The notes under the pieces are model-generated. The model had not been told where the DNA came from. It made no database searches and was given only the letters and a program-made list of their open reading frames with translations. Positions 1 through 11,143 of a DNA stretch of 64,000 nucleotides are shown piece by piece. The DNA is from Plumapathes pennacea (lineage: Eukaryota > Cnidaria > Anthozoa > Antipatharia > Myriopathidae). The DNA lies in assembly GCA_964036295.1 (NCBI GenBank), contig OZ038466.1, positions 14,418,001-14,482,000 on the forward strand. Direction: 5' to 3'. Each line of letters starts with the position of its first letter. The stretch's first letter is position 1. The translations under genes and the position numbers were made by a program.

Positions 1-118
1 GCTGAAGTCGCTCCCGGCTGGATTTTTTTAACTGTAACATACGCTCGTCAAACAGCCGTGAATTTATCAAAACCGTGGTGATAATAGCTCTGAAATACAT
101 CAGGCTGACTGGAAATTT

Positions 119-452
119 AGAAAGCCTGGTAGAAGAAATGCAATTTAGAAGAAGAAAAACAGATAAGTAATGAAGCGCAGGCTAGATTAATCGTGGCCTG
201 TGATTTGAAACAAATGTTCGAAGTCAAACTGTCAAAGTCAATTGTGCATGAAAATGAGATAAGTCACGCATTACTCTTTTCTTTGCTGGCCGACCTTTTC
301 CACTCCCATGCTCAAAATGTAGATACTCTCAACCTTTTGAAGCAAATGTACGAGTGTTGTAATTATAATTTATAGTTTAGTCAGGTTTCATTTGAGCAAG
401 GTGTAAAAAGCCAAGTTCCCTACACTGTATGATAATTTTTTGGTGAGAAACA
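119..452 (+). mobile_element. HelA Helitron fragment (internal 3' half)
   Basis: Sequence from about 119 aligns by eye to the 3' half of the HelA family in plus orientation: 'aaagcctggtagaagaaatg', then 'ctagattaatcgtggcctgtg', then 'tttatagtttagtcaggttt'. The same order is seen near 28260-28560. The copy stops around 'tggtgagaaac', so the terminal hairpin and CTAG are missing. It is non-coding and diverged. Bases 1-118 and 453-625 show nothing recognisable. Confidence 0.7.
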
Positions 453-625
453 GAAAGAGAAAATTGAAGTTGATCACTCATTATCATCAGATTATTAAAT
501 ATTATATAATTTTAATGGTGCTTGCGGATACTTGCCACACCAAACTTGAATCCTAGCATCTGTCGTGTTTTCTCACGACAAAACTTGTTTTAGATTCGTT
601 TGATATAGTATAGCTCATTTAGATA

Positions 626-2140
626 CTAGAAATACGATAATCGCAGATATCCCCTCGCTTTGTAGTGGGTTTTCGGAAAGCGGGGTTCTTCTTTATTTTC
701 CGCTTGGAGATAATTTTAAATCTTTTTTTTACAAACCATGGTTGTATAGCGATGTCACCAGGGCAGTCTGGTTTAGTTCAGACAACTTGTACAGTCTGCA
801 AGCTTTCGTGGACACTAGCTAAACTCTTAAATTCGCTGAGACAACTTTTGAACGCAACTACAGAATACTCCCGAGAATTGCAAGCCAAGGAAAGCGCAAC
901 TAGAATCGTGACTCGATCAGTTTTGCACAGTCAGCAAAGTCGATCTTCGACACCAAACGCTGTGTCCTAACCACATACTTGTATGTTTTGTTTTGTTTTG
1001 TTTATTTTGTTTGTTTTTTGTTTGTTTTTTTTTTTTTGTTTTTTGTTTTTTGTTTGTTTGTTTTTTCACTTTATCAATTCAATACGCTTCTTCGAGTGTA
1101 AAGAACTTTAGAACTGTCACAGCGAGAATCACTTGTTTGTACGCTTCCGAAGTCTCGGAAAATGTGTGAATTTTGGCAAGGATTCAATTGAGCACAACAA
1201 CTTTTCAAACCGCGTTTGACGAATTTAAAATCTGACAGATTGATGACAGAAAAAGAAATCAAATCACTAAAAATTGCATGGTCCGATTGTGTCGAGCGAG
1301 CAAACTCGGTCACTAAATAATACAAGGTCCGATTGTGTTGAGCGAGCAAACTCGGCCACTCACAATAATTTACAATAGATTGTAATTGTTTAATTTGGAA
1401 AGCAGTGGCCCTTGGCCGGGTATTTTCTACTTTAATAGCCTTCGGAAAGCGAGTGCACTTCAACCCGGTTACATTTTATCCTTGAATATAGTGTGCCAAC
1501 AAACACAGCGAGAATTAAACTTCACAGCATTTTTATGTGTCAGACTGTCAGTGAAATTATGCAAATATGCCAGGAATCGGTTGACACAATCTTGCATGAA
1601 GGTACTCTGAAATAGCTTTGACAACTAGCGAAAAGGTCACAATATTGGCCTTCATTACAGTTCCTGGGGCATCAACGACAAAATATACAGCGATTGTTGA
1701 AATACACGAATGATAACACGACTTTAAAATAGCGTACGCGTACTGTACGTTAACTGATGTAATTTTTCAAAACACACCGGTTCCTGAAAGCCATAGCTTT
1801 AGCTCTTTTCCAGCAAAAGAAACTAAACCCAAAACACTATAGTCTACGTCTTCAATGATTTCAAAATACATTGTATAGAGCAGTCCTCGTACAGTACAAA
1901 AATTCCACTTTCCAGTGTATATTGCGTCGTCGTCTTGTCAAAACTTGGATTCTGAAAACTACAATCCTGTTATTGTAAAAGATGAAATTTGCAATGGTGA
2001 TTGTTCCATTTCCATCGACTGTATTCTGATATTCCTTTCTGAAGAAGTGTCTGCGTTTTAAAACAATGCGGCGTCTGGGATTGTGTTCAGGTCGGCCAGT
2101 CGATGCCTTAAAGAAATCGTTTCACAGCTAGCAAGCTTGG
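626..2140 (-). mobile_element. HelB Helitron, 3' portion of an interrupted copy
   Basis: This is an inverted copy of 11480-12754. On the minus strand it ends in ...ATTATCGTATTTCTAG followed by T (CTAG complement at 626-629), matching the 3' end of the complete copy at 12754. Shared blocks include the GCGAGGGGATATCTG stretch near the end and a block around 1730-1990. Similarity runs to about 2138, where a HelA 3' end begins; it resumes at 6031 ('atatccgggcag'). The missing middle is the HelA insertion. A T/G-rich low-complexity tract (about 985-1066) lies inside. No intact reading frame is visible. Confidence 0.8.
985..1066 (+). repeat. TTTG/T-rich low-complexity tract
   Basis: A run of 'tttgttttgttt' variants and T homopolymer inside the HelB copy. 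The corresponding place in the other HelB copy (about 12496-12516) has a simple A run, so the tract expanded after the copies separated. Confidence 0.85.
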
Positions 2141-4440
2141 CAAGACTGGCGTTGCCAGTGAGCTCGTGGTGTGGGTGGGGACCAGAAGAAACTAAAATGG
2201 ATAGCAGGGACAAGAGTGAGACTCCAAAAAGAGACTTGCAGTTTCTCACCAGAAAAATATTATACAGTATAGAAAACTTGGCTTTTGACACCTTTCTCAA
2301 ATGAAACTACTATAAATTGTCATTACAACACTACATTTGCTTCCACTTGCTTCTCAAAGGTTAAGCGACTATGTAGTTTGAGCTAAGGAGTGAAAGGTCA
2401 ACCCAAAAAAAGAGTAATGCGTGACTTATCTTTTCATGATAGTCGATTCCTCGAACACTTTTTTTTAAATCAGAGGCCACGATAATCTAGCCTTCGCTTC
2501 AGTACTTATGTTCATTTTTTACTAAATGCGTTCCTTCTATGAGGCTTTCGAATATTCCCGCCTGTGTACAAATTGCGGTTTTGTTCACAGCGAGTTCAGT
2601 CGTTTGTGACTAACAAATTCAATGCTTTGGACTATTTCGGTGTATTTTTACTTGGCCAAAAAGCAAAGTCTAGGAATGGGCATATTTTTGTTTTGTTTTT
2701 GTTTTTGTTTTATTTTGTTTTTTTTGTTTTGGGGTCGAGAAAGGGCGCACGCTGATTGGTTGGGCGCTCTGTTTTTGAACACGTGATTTTTGCTGACGCG
2801 TTCTGTCCTTCGGATGTTGGTACGTCTTGTCGGAGTATGTGTGATTACAGCAAAGAACTCTTCAATCGAGAATTCGAAATGAAAACAATATTCATACATA
2901 GAGAAAATCGTAGTTGCATTATTTACTGCGGCGGCATTGTGCGTCAATGTAAAAATCGTCGACTATCACAACCAGATAGACAGATGGATAGATAGATGCT
3001 TTATTGACTAAAATACTTGCAGCCATAGGCTGAATTGCGATTTGACCACAAAGCCGCGAGCGAATAGTAGTGTTCAAACATAAGCATAGTACATGTAGTT
3101 GCGCTGTTTGCAGTGGCAGCTTCATATACATCAATGTGAAAACCGTCGATTTCCATTGGCAGCATCGTGCATCAATGTCAGGACCGTCGACTTTCCTTGG
3201 CAAATAACCGCGACCATAAAGCTGCGTTGCGTTGTAAACAGCTTAAGGAACGTGTGTAATGAACGGAATTTAGTGTGGGTCTCCCGCCGCTGTTGTGTGA
3301 CTTTGTAAGTGAGACGAACAGACGCATAATTCAGTTACCTACATTCGTGGATTTTAATCATTCCAATCTTGAAAACACAAGATCCACTTAGAAGAAACGT
3401 GATCCTTTAATAAAGTAGGATGCATTCTTTTTAAGAGAACCAACCAGTGTTATTGTTGGTTAGAGCATCAAACGTAAATCTAGGCGTGAGTCAGACTTTG
3501 TTTTCGTGGTCAAAATCTTCAAATCAATTAATCCATGAACACTGAAGAGCCTACTCATTCCAAGAGTTATGTTACCTTTGTTGTTTGTAACTCCTCACAG
3601 GGGTTCAGACAGACATATTTTTACAAATCATAACTTAAGTACGGGGAAATACAAAGACAAGACAGATAAACCACTCTAACAGTACCCTGGCCAACGCCAG
3701 GCTTGTTTATTTCTAGTATACAGTTACCACTGCAAAACAAAGGCTACATGATCGAATGTAAGAAATATTTCAACAGGCACTGTACGTTGAGCCGAAGCTG
3801 TCACTGTCGCACGCAGCAAAACATGTAATCTATCCACAGAGCCGGCAGCGTTGTGTAGAGTCTTAAACGACGAGGAACGGCGAGAATGAATATTTTCATC
3901 ATAAGAACGGTTACATTTTCGGCGAAAAAACTTTACAAAACAGCTACAGTATGTACGAGGCAATGGATGTCATGTACAGTGCAAAGCATATTAAAATCAT
4001 TGTTTACGGCTAAAGTTCATCATGGCTTTGGTGTCCATTTTGGCCTAGTATCTTCCCAGAGGTTCCTCGTGACGCCTCAGGAAGTTCGTCGGGGCTAAAT
4101 AATTAGCGGCGTTATTTGCAATCCCGTAGCGATACCCATTAAATATACAATCGAATCCATCAAACATTTGTTTACGGTTATGACGATGAACTTACGAACG
4201 CCAGCCAAAAATTGTTCCCTGAAATCCAGTTTACCAGTGCATGTTCCACAGAGCCAAACGGTGTTGAGCTTGGATGGGATATATCGAACTTTACACGCAG
4301 TTGTATTAACGTACAATTCAATCGCGGCGCCCACGTCTCAAGTTGTTCGCGAAGTCACCTTACGTCATTGCATCTCACGTGATAATATGAACCAATCACC
4401 GTGTGCTGATTCTCGACCCAGAAAAGAAAACTACAGGAAA
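2141..4440 (-). mobile_element. Outer HelA Helitron copy, 3' end and body
   Basis: The minus-strand 3' end is at 2141 (CTAG decayed to CTTG), with the hairpin 'actggcgttgccagt' adjoining. HelA-like sequence runs 2141-2652 and again 3728-4440. Between them are a plus-oriented stretch resembling a HelA 5' region (about 2690-2790, 'ggtcgagaaagggcgcacgctgattggtt'-like), three short repeats of a 'catcaatgt..aaccgtcga' motif (2940-3200) and about 400 bp with no recognisable content. A decayed plus-strand 3' terminus (cctgg-ccaacg-ccagg) sits at about 3686-3706. The copy continues at 5969-6030 after an inner HelA insertion. Confidence 0.7.
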
Positions 4441-5968
4441 CTAGACTGGCGTTGCTAGTGAGCTTGCGGCGTGAGTTGCGTCGAGACCAGAATATACTAA
4501 AATAGAAAGTAGGGACAAAAGTGGAACTCCCAAGAGAGACTTTCAGTTTCTCACCAGAAAAATATTACACAATATAGAGAACTTGGCTGTTGACACCTTG
4601 CTCAAATGGAACCTGATTAAACTATAAGTTATCATTACACACTCATACACTTGCTTCGTAAAGGTTGAGCGACCCTGCATTTTGAGAATGTCTGACATAT
4701 TTTTTTATGCACAATCGATTTTTGACAGTTTGACTTCGACTCTTATTTCTAACCAGAGGCCACGATTAATCCAGCCTTCGCTTCAATACTTTTGTGTTTT
4801 CTTTTATTAACTGACTACGTTTCTTTTATCAGGCTTTCGAGTATTCGTGTTCTGTAACAAATATAAAATTGAAAGCGAGGAATGTAACACGACACTTGTT
4901 TTCTACAATATTATTGCGGTTTTGTTCACAGTGTGTTCAGTCATTTGTGACTGCAAACTCAATGCTCAGGACTATTTCGGTGTATTTTTCATATTTGGCA
5001 TACAATGACCATTGCGAAACAATGCTACATGATCGAATGAAAGAAACATTTCAACAGGCAATGTACGATAAGCAGAAGAATGTTATGAGGCAACAAATGT
5101 CATATACAGAGTAAAGCATAAATCGCCATTGTTTTGCGGCTAAAGCTCATCGTAGCTTTGGTTTCCGTTTTCGGCCTGTTATCTTCCCAGAAGTATTTCG
5201 TGCCGCCACAGAAAGTTTCGTCAGCGCTAAATATTTAGCGGCAACAGAGATATTTGCAATCGCGCAGCGGTATCCATCAAACATTTGTTTACGGCTATTC
5301 TCAAAGCTTCCGCGGTGAACTTAAGAACACAAGCCAAAATCGTTCCCTAAAATCCAGTTTATCCGTACATGTTAGTCCACAGAGCCCAATGGTGTTGAGT
5401 TTGAATGGGATGCAGTTAACTTTCACACACAAGTAACAAGCAATATTCACTGGCCACATCTCGAGTTGTTTAGCGAAGTTAATTACATACATACATATTT
5501 TTATTGATGCTCCCCTCAAGGGGCTTTTCAGCAACAATTTGGCTTCGCCATATTACTGTGGAGTACAGGCACTGAGGGTTGGTCACTGCCAGAGATATGT
5601 TTACGTCCTCAGTGGTTCTTTTACGTCCCCCCTGTAATCAAGTAAAGAAGTATAGGGAGACGAGACCGCCACTTTACGTAGTCATCCGAGCCATGTGAAG
5701 ATCTTACCATTTGCTGATAGAAACAAAGGCAGCATCTTCTCCTTAGTTATTTTAAGACCCCAAGTGCTGGTCTGGCCAGGGTTTGAACCCGCGACCTCCC
5801 GCACGAAAGACCGGCACTCAACCAACTGAGCCAACCGGGCGGCGGTTTACATCATCGCATATCACGTGATAATATGAACCAATCACCGTGTGCTGATTCT
5901 CGACCCAGAAAAAGGAAAACAAGAAAACTCCATTTTTAAGCTCGCTGCAGCTGCACAGCCGCGAGCAA
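4441..5968 (-). mobile_element. Inner HelA Helitron copy carrying a SINE
   Basis: Minus-strand element with both ends visible: 3' CTAG at 4441-4444 next to the hairpin, and 5' TTGCTCG at 5968-5962. It sits inside the outer HelA copy. The sequence left of it ends '..cccagaaaagaaaactacaggaaa' and that to the right resumes 'aacaacaac...ttttaagctcacggggcg', the expected continuation of a HelA 5' end. Flanks read T|TTGCTCG...CTAG|T on the element strand. It contains a tRNA-derived SINE at 5487-5846. It is non-coding apart from short remnants of the HelA N-terminal frame. Confidence 0.85.
5487..5846 (-). mobile_element. tRNA-derived SINE (copy 1)
   Basis: On the minus strand it opens GCCGCCCGGTTGGCTCAG, giving an RNA polymerase III A box (TGGCTCAG..GG) and, about 40 nt later, a B box (GGTTCAAACCC, one mismatch from consensus). 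A tRNA-unrelated body follows, then a short ATGT/TACA-repeat tail. It is flanked by GTAA on both sides (complement at 5847-5850 and 5483-5486). Near-identical copies lie at 27260-27622 and 61360-61718, at the same position within HelA. Confidence 0.85.
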
Positions 5969-6030
5969 AACAACAACAAAAAAAAAGAATTTCCATTTTT
6001 AAGCTCACGGGGCGTGGCCCTCACGAGCAA
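5969..6030 (-). mobile_element. 5' terminus of the outer HelA copy
   Basis: Contains 'tttttaagctcacggggcgtgg' and ends in CGAGCAA at 6024-6030, the complement of the HelA 5' end TTGCTCG. It directly abuts HelB sequence at 6031. It is the remainder of the copy that begins at 2141. Confidence 0.8.
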
Positions 6031-6282
6031 ATATCCGGGCAGTTTACAGCCCTTCGTCAAACTGCTTGGCCTTGCATCTGCATCCTGTTGTACAAAATCA
6101 CTTCCGGTCGTACTTATCGCTTGTCACCGAAAAAAATGGCGGTTAACAGTTGAACTGCTGAGTAACCGCGCCTGGAGGTCGTATGCCTGACAGAGTGACT
6201 GACAACATTAATTTTCGAGATGGCGACCCGCTTGGGGTCTCCAAATAATGCGATACTACAGCATTAGCGTCGTGGTTATTAC
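6031..6282 (-). mobile_element. HelB Helitron, 5' portion of the interrupted copy
   Basis: Complement matches 11160-11460 of the complete HelB copy, for example 'cgccatctcga', 'ggaagtgattttgtacaa' and 'aaggccaagcagtt'. The extreme 5' end (TCCCCGAACGAAG) is lost just after 'cgtggttatt'. Together with 626-2140 this makes one HelB element interrupted by HelA. Nothing is recognised at 6283-6548. Confidence 0.8.
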
Positions 6283-6548
6283 CCAGAATTCAAGATGTAC
6301 ATATATCCAAAATTTCACAACTGTGACTCAAACACTATTTATTTTTTAGGTGGCAAGATATCCTGACAACTTCCATGCAACTAATGACCCAGGTAATGAC
6401 TGTGCACTGTTATTTTGTTGAGGTGTTTGATGTGGGCAGTGTGATTGGGGTTGGTGTTGTGCTTTCTTGTAATGTTTTGTGCGAGAGAGAAAGAGAGAGG
6501 CGAGATTACTATAGTTTTTCCATGTACCTACACTAATGTAGCATAACT

Positions 6549-6737
6549 GCAGTTGAAGTTCCCGTAAGCGGACACCCTTGGGAAGCCGAAAAGTGTCCGT
6601 AACTGGAACTGTCCGTTTTACGGGAATGTGTAAATGCAGAGTTTGACTGAGTTGGAGTTAGTGAAACGGGGTTTCGCAGTGGCGTCTGTAAGTGGAGATG
6701 TCCGCTTATGAGTGTCCGCCTAGAGAGCTTCAACTGA
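6549..6737. mobile_element. Short MITE with imperfect TIRs
   Basis: The left end begins CAGTTGAAGTTCCCGTAAGC and the right end is the inverse of CAGTTGAAGCTCTCTAGGCG. Both run into 'GCGGACAC', a motif repeated with variation through the 189-bp element (tccgtaa, tccgttt, tccgctta). There is no coding capacity. The superfamily cannot be fixed from the ends, because target duplications are not clear. Confidence 0.6.
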
Positions 6738-7485
6738 AGCATATTGTAATTCATTGACGTTTTCCACATTAGTTTTATCTTATTGATGTGAGATGCTTCT
6801 GCTGCCGTGCCATATATATCACTTTTAATACTGAACTGACGGGATTCCTATTTTTAGGTCCAACGGTCACTTGAAGAGCTAAACGCCGAATTAAACAGAC
6901 ATAAAATCCGGGAAATTCGGCCAACCGACAGTGACGATCTTAAAACCTAAGGAGCTCAGCAGCTCGCAACTTGAATGAGACAACCCTGAAAAAAAGTGCA
7001 AGCGGAATTTCCAGCATTAAATTTGTACTGATAGTACTGCTGTGTGACTGCTTGACGTACTGTAATCTGTCGCATCGGCTGTGAAAGTAGGTTATATTTA
7101 GTATTTCATGAACGATTAACGAAGTATTCTTACGCTGTCTTTACACGAGACACATTTACCTCGGTGAAAGCATTTACTTTACTGCAGTAAATGTACCACG
7201 CATGTAGACAACTTACAAAACCTTGGTAAATGTAATTCAGAACAATAGAAAATTTATAGTAATAAATGCCACTTTAACATCTTGCAGGGCATGGCAAATG
7301 AAAATTTACTGCGGTAAATGTCTCTCGTGTAAATACGGCATTAAAAGTATCTGTACAATTGCTCAGGTTGGGAGAATCTGTATTTGAGCTTAGGAGTGAA
7401 AGGGTCAATGTAACAAGAACGCACGGAGCCCAATTTAAGACAGCGAGGCCGAGCAAACAGTGCTGGATCTGGTTCGGCTGGTTCC
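6738..7485. other. No recognisable feature
   Basis: AT-rich sequence without a convincing reading frame. About 7150-7330 has several 'ggtaaatgt / tttac..cagtaaatg' motifs in both orientations, which suggests a worn repeat, but no ends can be set. Confidence 0.4.
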
Positions 7486-9235
7486 ACGTATGTACTGTTG
7501 CACTTTGTAATAACACTTGTCGCACTTTGTAATAAAATAGCTGCTGCACCTTGTAATAGCACCGCACTTTGTAATACCTGTCGCACTTTGTAATAACACT
7601 CGTCGCATTTTGTAATAACCTCCCGGGGGGGTACTCAGTAAAGTTCAATACGGGGTCTCCGCCCCGAAATCCAAACCCCTACTTTCATATACCATTTCTG
7701 AAGAAAAGGTACCCGTTTCACATACCTTTCATAAAAATGGTACCCCTTTATATACGTTTCCGAAAATGGTATCCCTTTCATATATCTTTCCAATAATGGT
7801 ACCCCTTTTATATACCTGCAGTACAAACACTCTATCCTTTTATTGTATCCTCAGAATTAACTTAGGTAACATCAAAGACATCAAGTTTTACCGATAGAGG
7901 TGCTGAAGGAAAAGTTGTTGATTAACTAGCTTGTGGGTCTTCTTTTGGTGTGATTTCCGGTGTTTCGGAGATTAATTTTGTTGTCATTTACACATTTTAA
8001 TGGACTAATGCATTTACTTTTTGAGTAAGATTGTTTTCAACGAACCTACTAAAGTCCTGCAAAACGGGGTACCAGGGGCAACCCTTTCATATACTTCCAG
8101 CCTAAAAAAGGCACCCCTTTCATATACCTTCAGCCTGAAAAAGGTACCCCTTTCATTTACTTTCAGCCTCAAAAACGTACCCCTTTCGGGCGGAGCTTCC
8201 CCGTATAGTCCACTATATGGAGTACCCCCCCCCCCCCCCCCCCTCCTCCGAGTGGAATACCTGTCGCACTTTGTTATAAACTTTGATTGGTCTTCAAGCA
8301 AATGTGAGTGACTTTGGGGGTCACGGTTATACATCTCAGGATTATGTCACGTGTCACGTGACTTCTTTTTTTTTTTTGCTCCTGCCGCACTTCACGAAGT
8401 AACTGGCTTTCCAGTGTACTCTTTCTTGCGTTTCTAGCGCAAGCCCTTCGTCAGAGAAAGTGGCTAGCGCTCGAAACATAAGCTTCAAATTATTTCACGG
8501 CATTCTTATGAATACAAGTTTTCATTCATATAAAGTCAAATCCATTTTCATTAGAAATAATATGGCATTAAACTTGGAATCTCTCAGACATGGTGACGTT
8601 ACGGAACTGTAACAGTGATGTCAGTTGTTTAGATATAGTTCATACTTATTAAAGTTGAGTTGTTCATGTAGTGTTTTGTTTCAGTGTCTTTTCGGAATAG
8701 ACCTACAGTTTCCCACTTAATCATGACATCTTGCGCGATTTTGGCGATTTTTGACTGACATTGTCTGCTGGGAACAAATTATAACATTATAAAGAGAGGA
8801 ACATTTTTCAGATAATTGTTTGGACAATAGACTAGACGGAGTACAAATTTGGTGAGAGTTTTGTTCCGCGTGATCTCTTTCTATTTTGGTTGCAGATAGT
8901 GGCAAAGTCTTTTAAGAATTTATATACTACGTGGTTATTTGGCAGCCATATGTATGAAATTTAGCTGAATTTAAACGACAGCAAAAGTCACATGACAGTG
9001 ACGTCATAACTGTGACCCCCAAAGTCAGTCACATTCTTGACGAACAAACAAAGCTTATTACAAAGTGCAATAATACGTTATTACAAAGTACGACAGCTTG
9101 GTTTATTACAAAGTGCGACATCATGTAATTATAAAGTGCAACAGCTACAAAGTGCGACGAGTGTTATTACAAAGTGCGGCAGGTATTACAAAGTGCAACG
9201 TTATTGCAAAGTGCGACAGTACACACGTACGACGC
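7486..9235. mobile_element. Fold-back element with terminal tandem TTACAAAGTGCGAC arrays
   Basis: Both ends are arrays of a ~16-20 bp unit, 'gtcgcactttgtaataac' on the left (about 7486-7618, resuming 8255-8275) and its complement on the right (9054-9225). Outside the arrays the ends pair as 'acgtatgtactgttgcac' against 'gtgcgacagtacacacgt'. Inside, 'gtgactttgggggtcac' (about 8308) pairs with 'gtgacccccaaagtcagtcac' (about 9013). The middle (8340-9000) is non-coding. A different element (7619-8248) interrupts the left arm. Confidence 0.65.
7619..8248. mobile_element. Poly-C-ended element D, copy 1, with internal minisatellites
   Basis: The left end is 'cctcccgggggggtactc' and the right end 'ggagtacccccccc...tcctcc', an inverted pair ending in a C homopolymer of about 20. 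Inside are two minisatellites with ~33-bp units, 'ggtacccctttcatatac' on both sides (about 7690-7820 and 8060-8190). It is inserted into the left arm of the fold-back element. Similar elements occur at 51019-52955 and 58927-59341. No coding potential; the frames that stay open are by-products of the repeats. Confidence 0.6.
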
Positions 9236-9397
9236 AAGCGCAGAAGCGCAAGAAAAATTAAAGTTCTTTTGTTGTTGCGACTCTGCTTCCCTCGCTATTT
9301 TGTACGAATGAATCGGGATGACACAAGCATAATTTTCATCCCCGAGCACTGCGAGAATAATAATTGAAATGGTAGCAGTTGTTTAACGTTTCCTCCG

Positions 9398-9853
9398 TCA
9401 AGTTTTTGCATCTTCGGTCACAGTTGTCAATCCCTCGGGCGTCGCTTTCACTTCTTCGGTCACAGTCGTCGATCCCTCGGTCGTCGTTTTTACTTCCTCG
9501 GTAACAGCCGTCAATACCTCGGGTGTTGTATCTAATTTGGGCTCAGTCATCGATCCCTGAAATATCGTTTTTACTACTTCGGTCACAGTCGTCGAATCAT
9601 CGGTGGCGGAAGAAACTCCGATTGTTGCATGGGGGTGCTTTTTCTTTCATTCGTTCTCCTTTCAGACCGGTCACTAGGAAGTCCTTCGTACGACTTCAAA
9701 ACTTTATTGCCCGATCTTGGTATCCAATTGGTCCATTTACTCGCATTTTTCGGGTATAAGGTGTCGGCTGAAAGAATAGACTTCCTCAGTTCCAGCTTGT
9801 AATCAACAAAGAAACCAAGTAAAAGCAAAACGGCCACTACGAAGAGCGAAACT
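9398..9853 (-). CDS. Possible exon: membrane segment and Thr-rich repeat protein
   Basis: On the minus strand the open frame gives a hydrophobic stretch (VAVLLLLGFFVDYKLELRKS), then a soluble segment of about 60 residues (WTNWIPRSGNK). After one frame offset come about four repeats of a TTVTEEVKTTPEGS-like 14-residue unit ending at a stop. The two parts lie in different frames; a single missing base in the C5 run near 9632 would join them. There is no ATG before the hydrophobic segment, so an upstream exon or a non-gene origin is possible. Thr/Glu-rich repeats like these occur in secreted or membrane-anchored glycoproteins, but I recognise no family. Confidence 0.35.
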
Positions 9854-10265
9854 TAAGCGAAGCAAAGCAAATATAATCAAACGATAGAAATACTTTGACA
9901 AACGAACATGTTAAGCTGTTCATCACTGTCTTGCTTCAATTTTATCTGTGTTCTGCCCAACTGAAATAGAATGTTCATAAAGTGTTTTAAGACACCGCAA
10001 ATGAAAAGCCTCGGAGAATCTCTCCTTCGACCATGATACTTTGCGCGTCAATCGTCCGCCATTTTGAGATTTTTAATCTCGCGTTCCTGAATTGCCAGTA
10101 GATCTGTTGCACTTCAGAACCATTATCACAGAGGTTTTGGTAAATTCTCGGTTGTTTGACAAGCGTAAGTCAAAGTTGAAAGACCCGTGACAGTCCGGAG
10201 CGACTTCGTTTGTCAAAGTATTTCTATCGTTTGATTATATTTGCTTTGCTTCGCTTAAGTTTCGC
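9850..10265. repeat. Pair of ~55-bp inverted repeats
   Basis: The sequence 'acttaagcgaagcaaagcaa..atcaaacgatagaaatactttgacaaacga' at about 9850-9905 reappears inverted at about 10208-10265, almost perfectly. The spacer (about 300 bp) includes the phrase 'gagatttttaatctcgcgttcctgaattgcc'. The right arm belongs to a longer repeat shared with 45600-46020. Confidence 0.75.
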
Positions 10266-10440
10266 CAGCAATGAAAAATACTGGAAGAAGTATTCGAAAA
10301 TGAATTTGACCAAAACCGCAAGTACATTGTCAACAAATGTATCAGATTTCACTTAAATTAAAGTCAGCCAAAAGAAGAAAGGCGCTTGTTCTTTGTGCAC
10401 GTATTTAGTTTGGATGCAGCTCAGGCTGGAAGATCATGGC
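10080..10440 (+). repeat. Interspersed repeat F, copy 1
   Basis: Shares long stretches with 45600-46020, such as 'tgccagtagatctgttgcac', 'ctcggttgtttgacaagcg' and 'ccagcaatgaaaa', and the closing 'aagaagaaaggcg'. Both copies are non-coding. Neither end of the repeat is clear. Confidence 0.7.
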
Positions 10441-10539
10441 CTCTGGATGAATATGTAGATGTCATATCAGATGTCAAGCTGTGCATCATATGAATAACAA
10501 GACTAGAATGACCAGTGAGCTCGTGGCGTTCGAGTGAAT

Positions 10540-10801
10540 ACACGCATCAAGAGTTTTGACTTTTGGTTGGATCGCACTGTGTTCTGGGTAGGTTTGGCTC
10601 AAAAAGTGAGCACCAACTTTACTGCCATTTCAAGCTTGGAGCTTGGTAAATGTGTACGTTTTAGAACGGATAGAAGTTGACTGAGCTCCAAGCGTGAAGT
10701 GCAAAATGGCAGATATTGTAGAGCTGGTGCTCACTTTTCCGAGCTAAACCTACCCAGAATACAGTGCGATCCAACCAAAAGCCAGAACTCTTGATGCGTG
10801 T
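10540..10801. repeat. Long imperfect hairpin (~120-bp arms)
   Basis: The left arm opens 'acacgcatcaagagttttga' and the right arm ends 'ccagaactcttgatgcgtgt'. Matching continues inward through 'ggttggatcgcactgtgttc' against 'acagtgcgatccaacc', then 'gtgagcacca' against 'tggtgctcac', then 'aagcttggagct' against 'gagctccaagc'. The loop is short (about 25-35 nt). Bulges are few. It could be a palindromic MITE or a transcribed long hairpin. Confidence 0.75.
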
Positions 10802-10806
10802 ATGTG

Positions 10807-11143
10807 CAAGATGTTCCTGGTGACGAGGTTGTGGTATCAATCTTTTTCTGGTCTCGCCCCAGGCCTATCCGTGTTCAAGAAGCGAGCTATAAACTTGGAT
10901 TGTTTTTGTGTGTTTGTTGGAGCGCTTAGTAGAATGAGGCAGGAAAGAAAAGGTACGATTTGAATTTTTAAGTGGTTGATAAGTTGTATTTAACAGCTAT
11001 AATGTGCTTCCACAAAAGATTTTGTATCGGTACTTGGCCAACGGAAAATTGCACCATCGTGCATGAAGAATTTTTGGATTTTATTGTATTTATCAATTAT
11101 GAATTAAAACCACGAGCATATAATGTGACAACGACCCGTATAA
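10807..11143. other. No recognisable feature
   Basis: AT-rich sequence without a convincing frame, lying between the hairpin and the HelB 5' end. Confidence 0.4.

Noticed and set aside
665..970. 101-codon plus-strand frame
   Set aside because: It lies in HelB sequence, is broken in the other HelB copy, and has no recognisable domain.
8021..8334. Frames with 'SYTFSLKKVPLS' repeats
   Set aside because: Translation of the element D minisatellite and poly-C tract.
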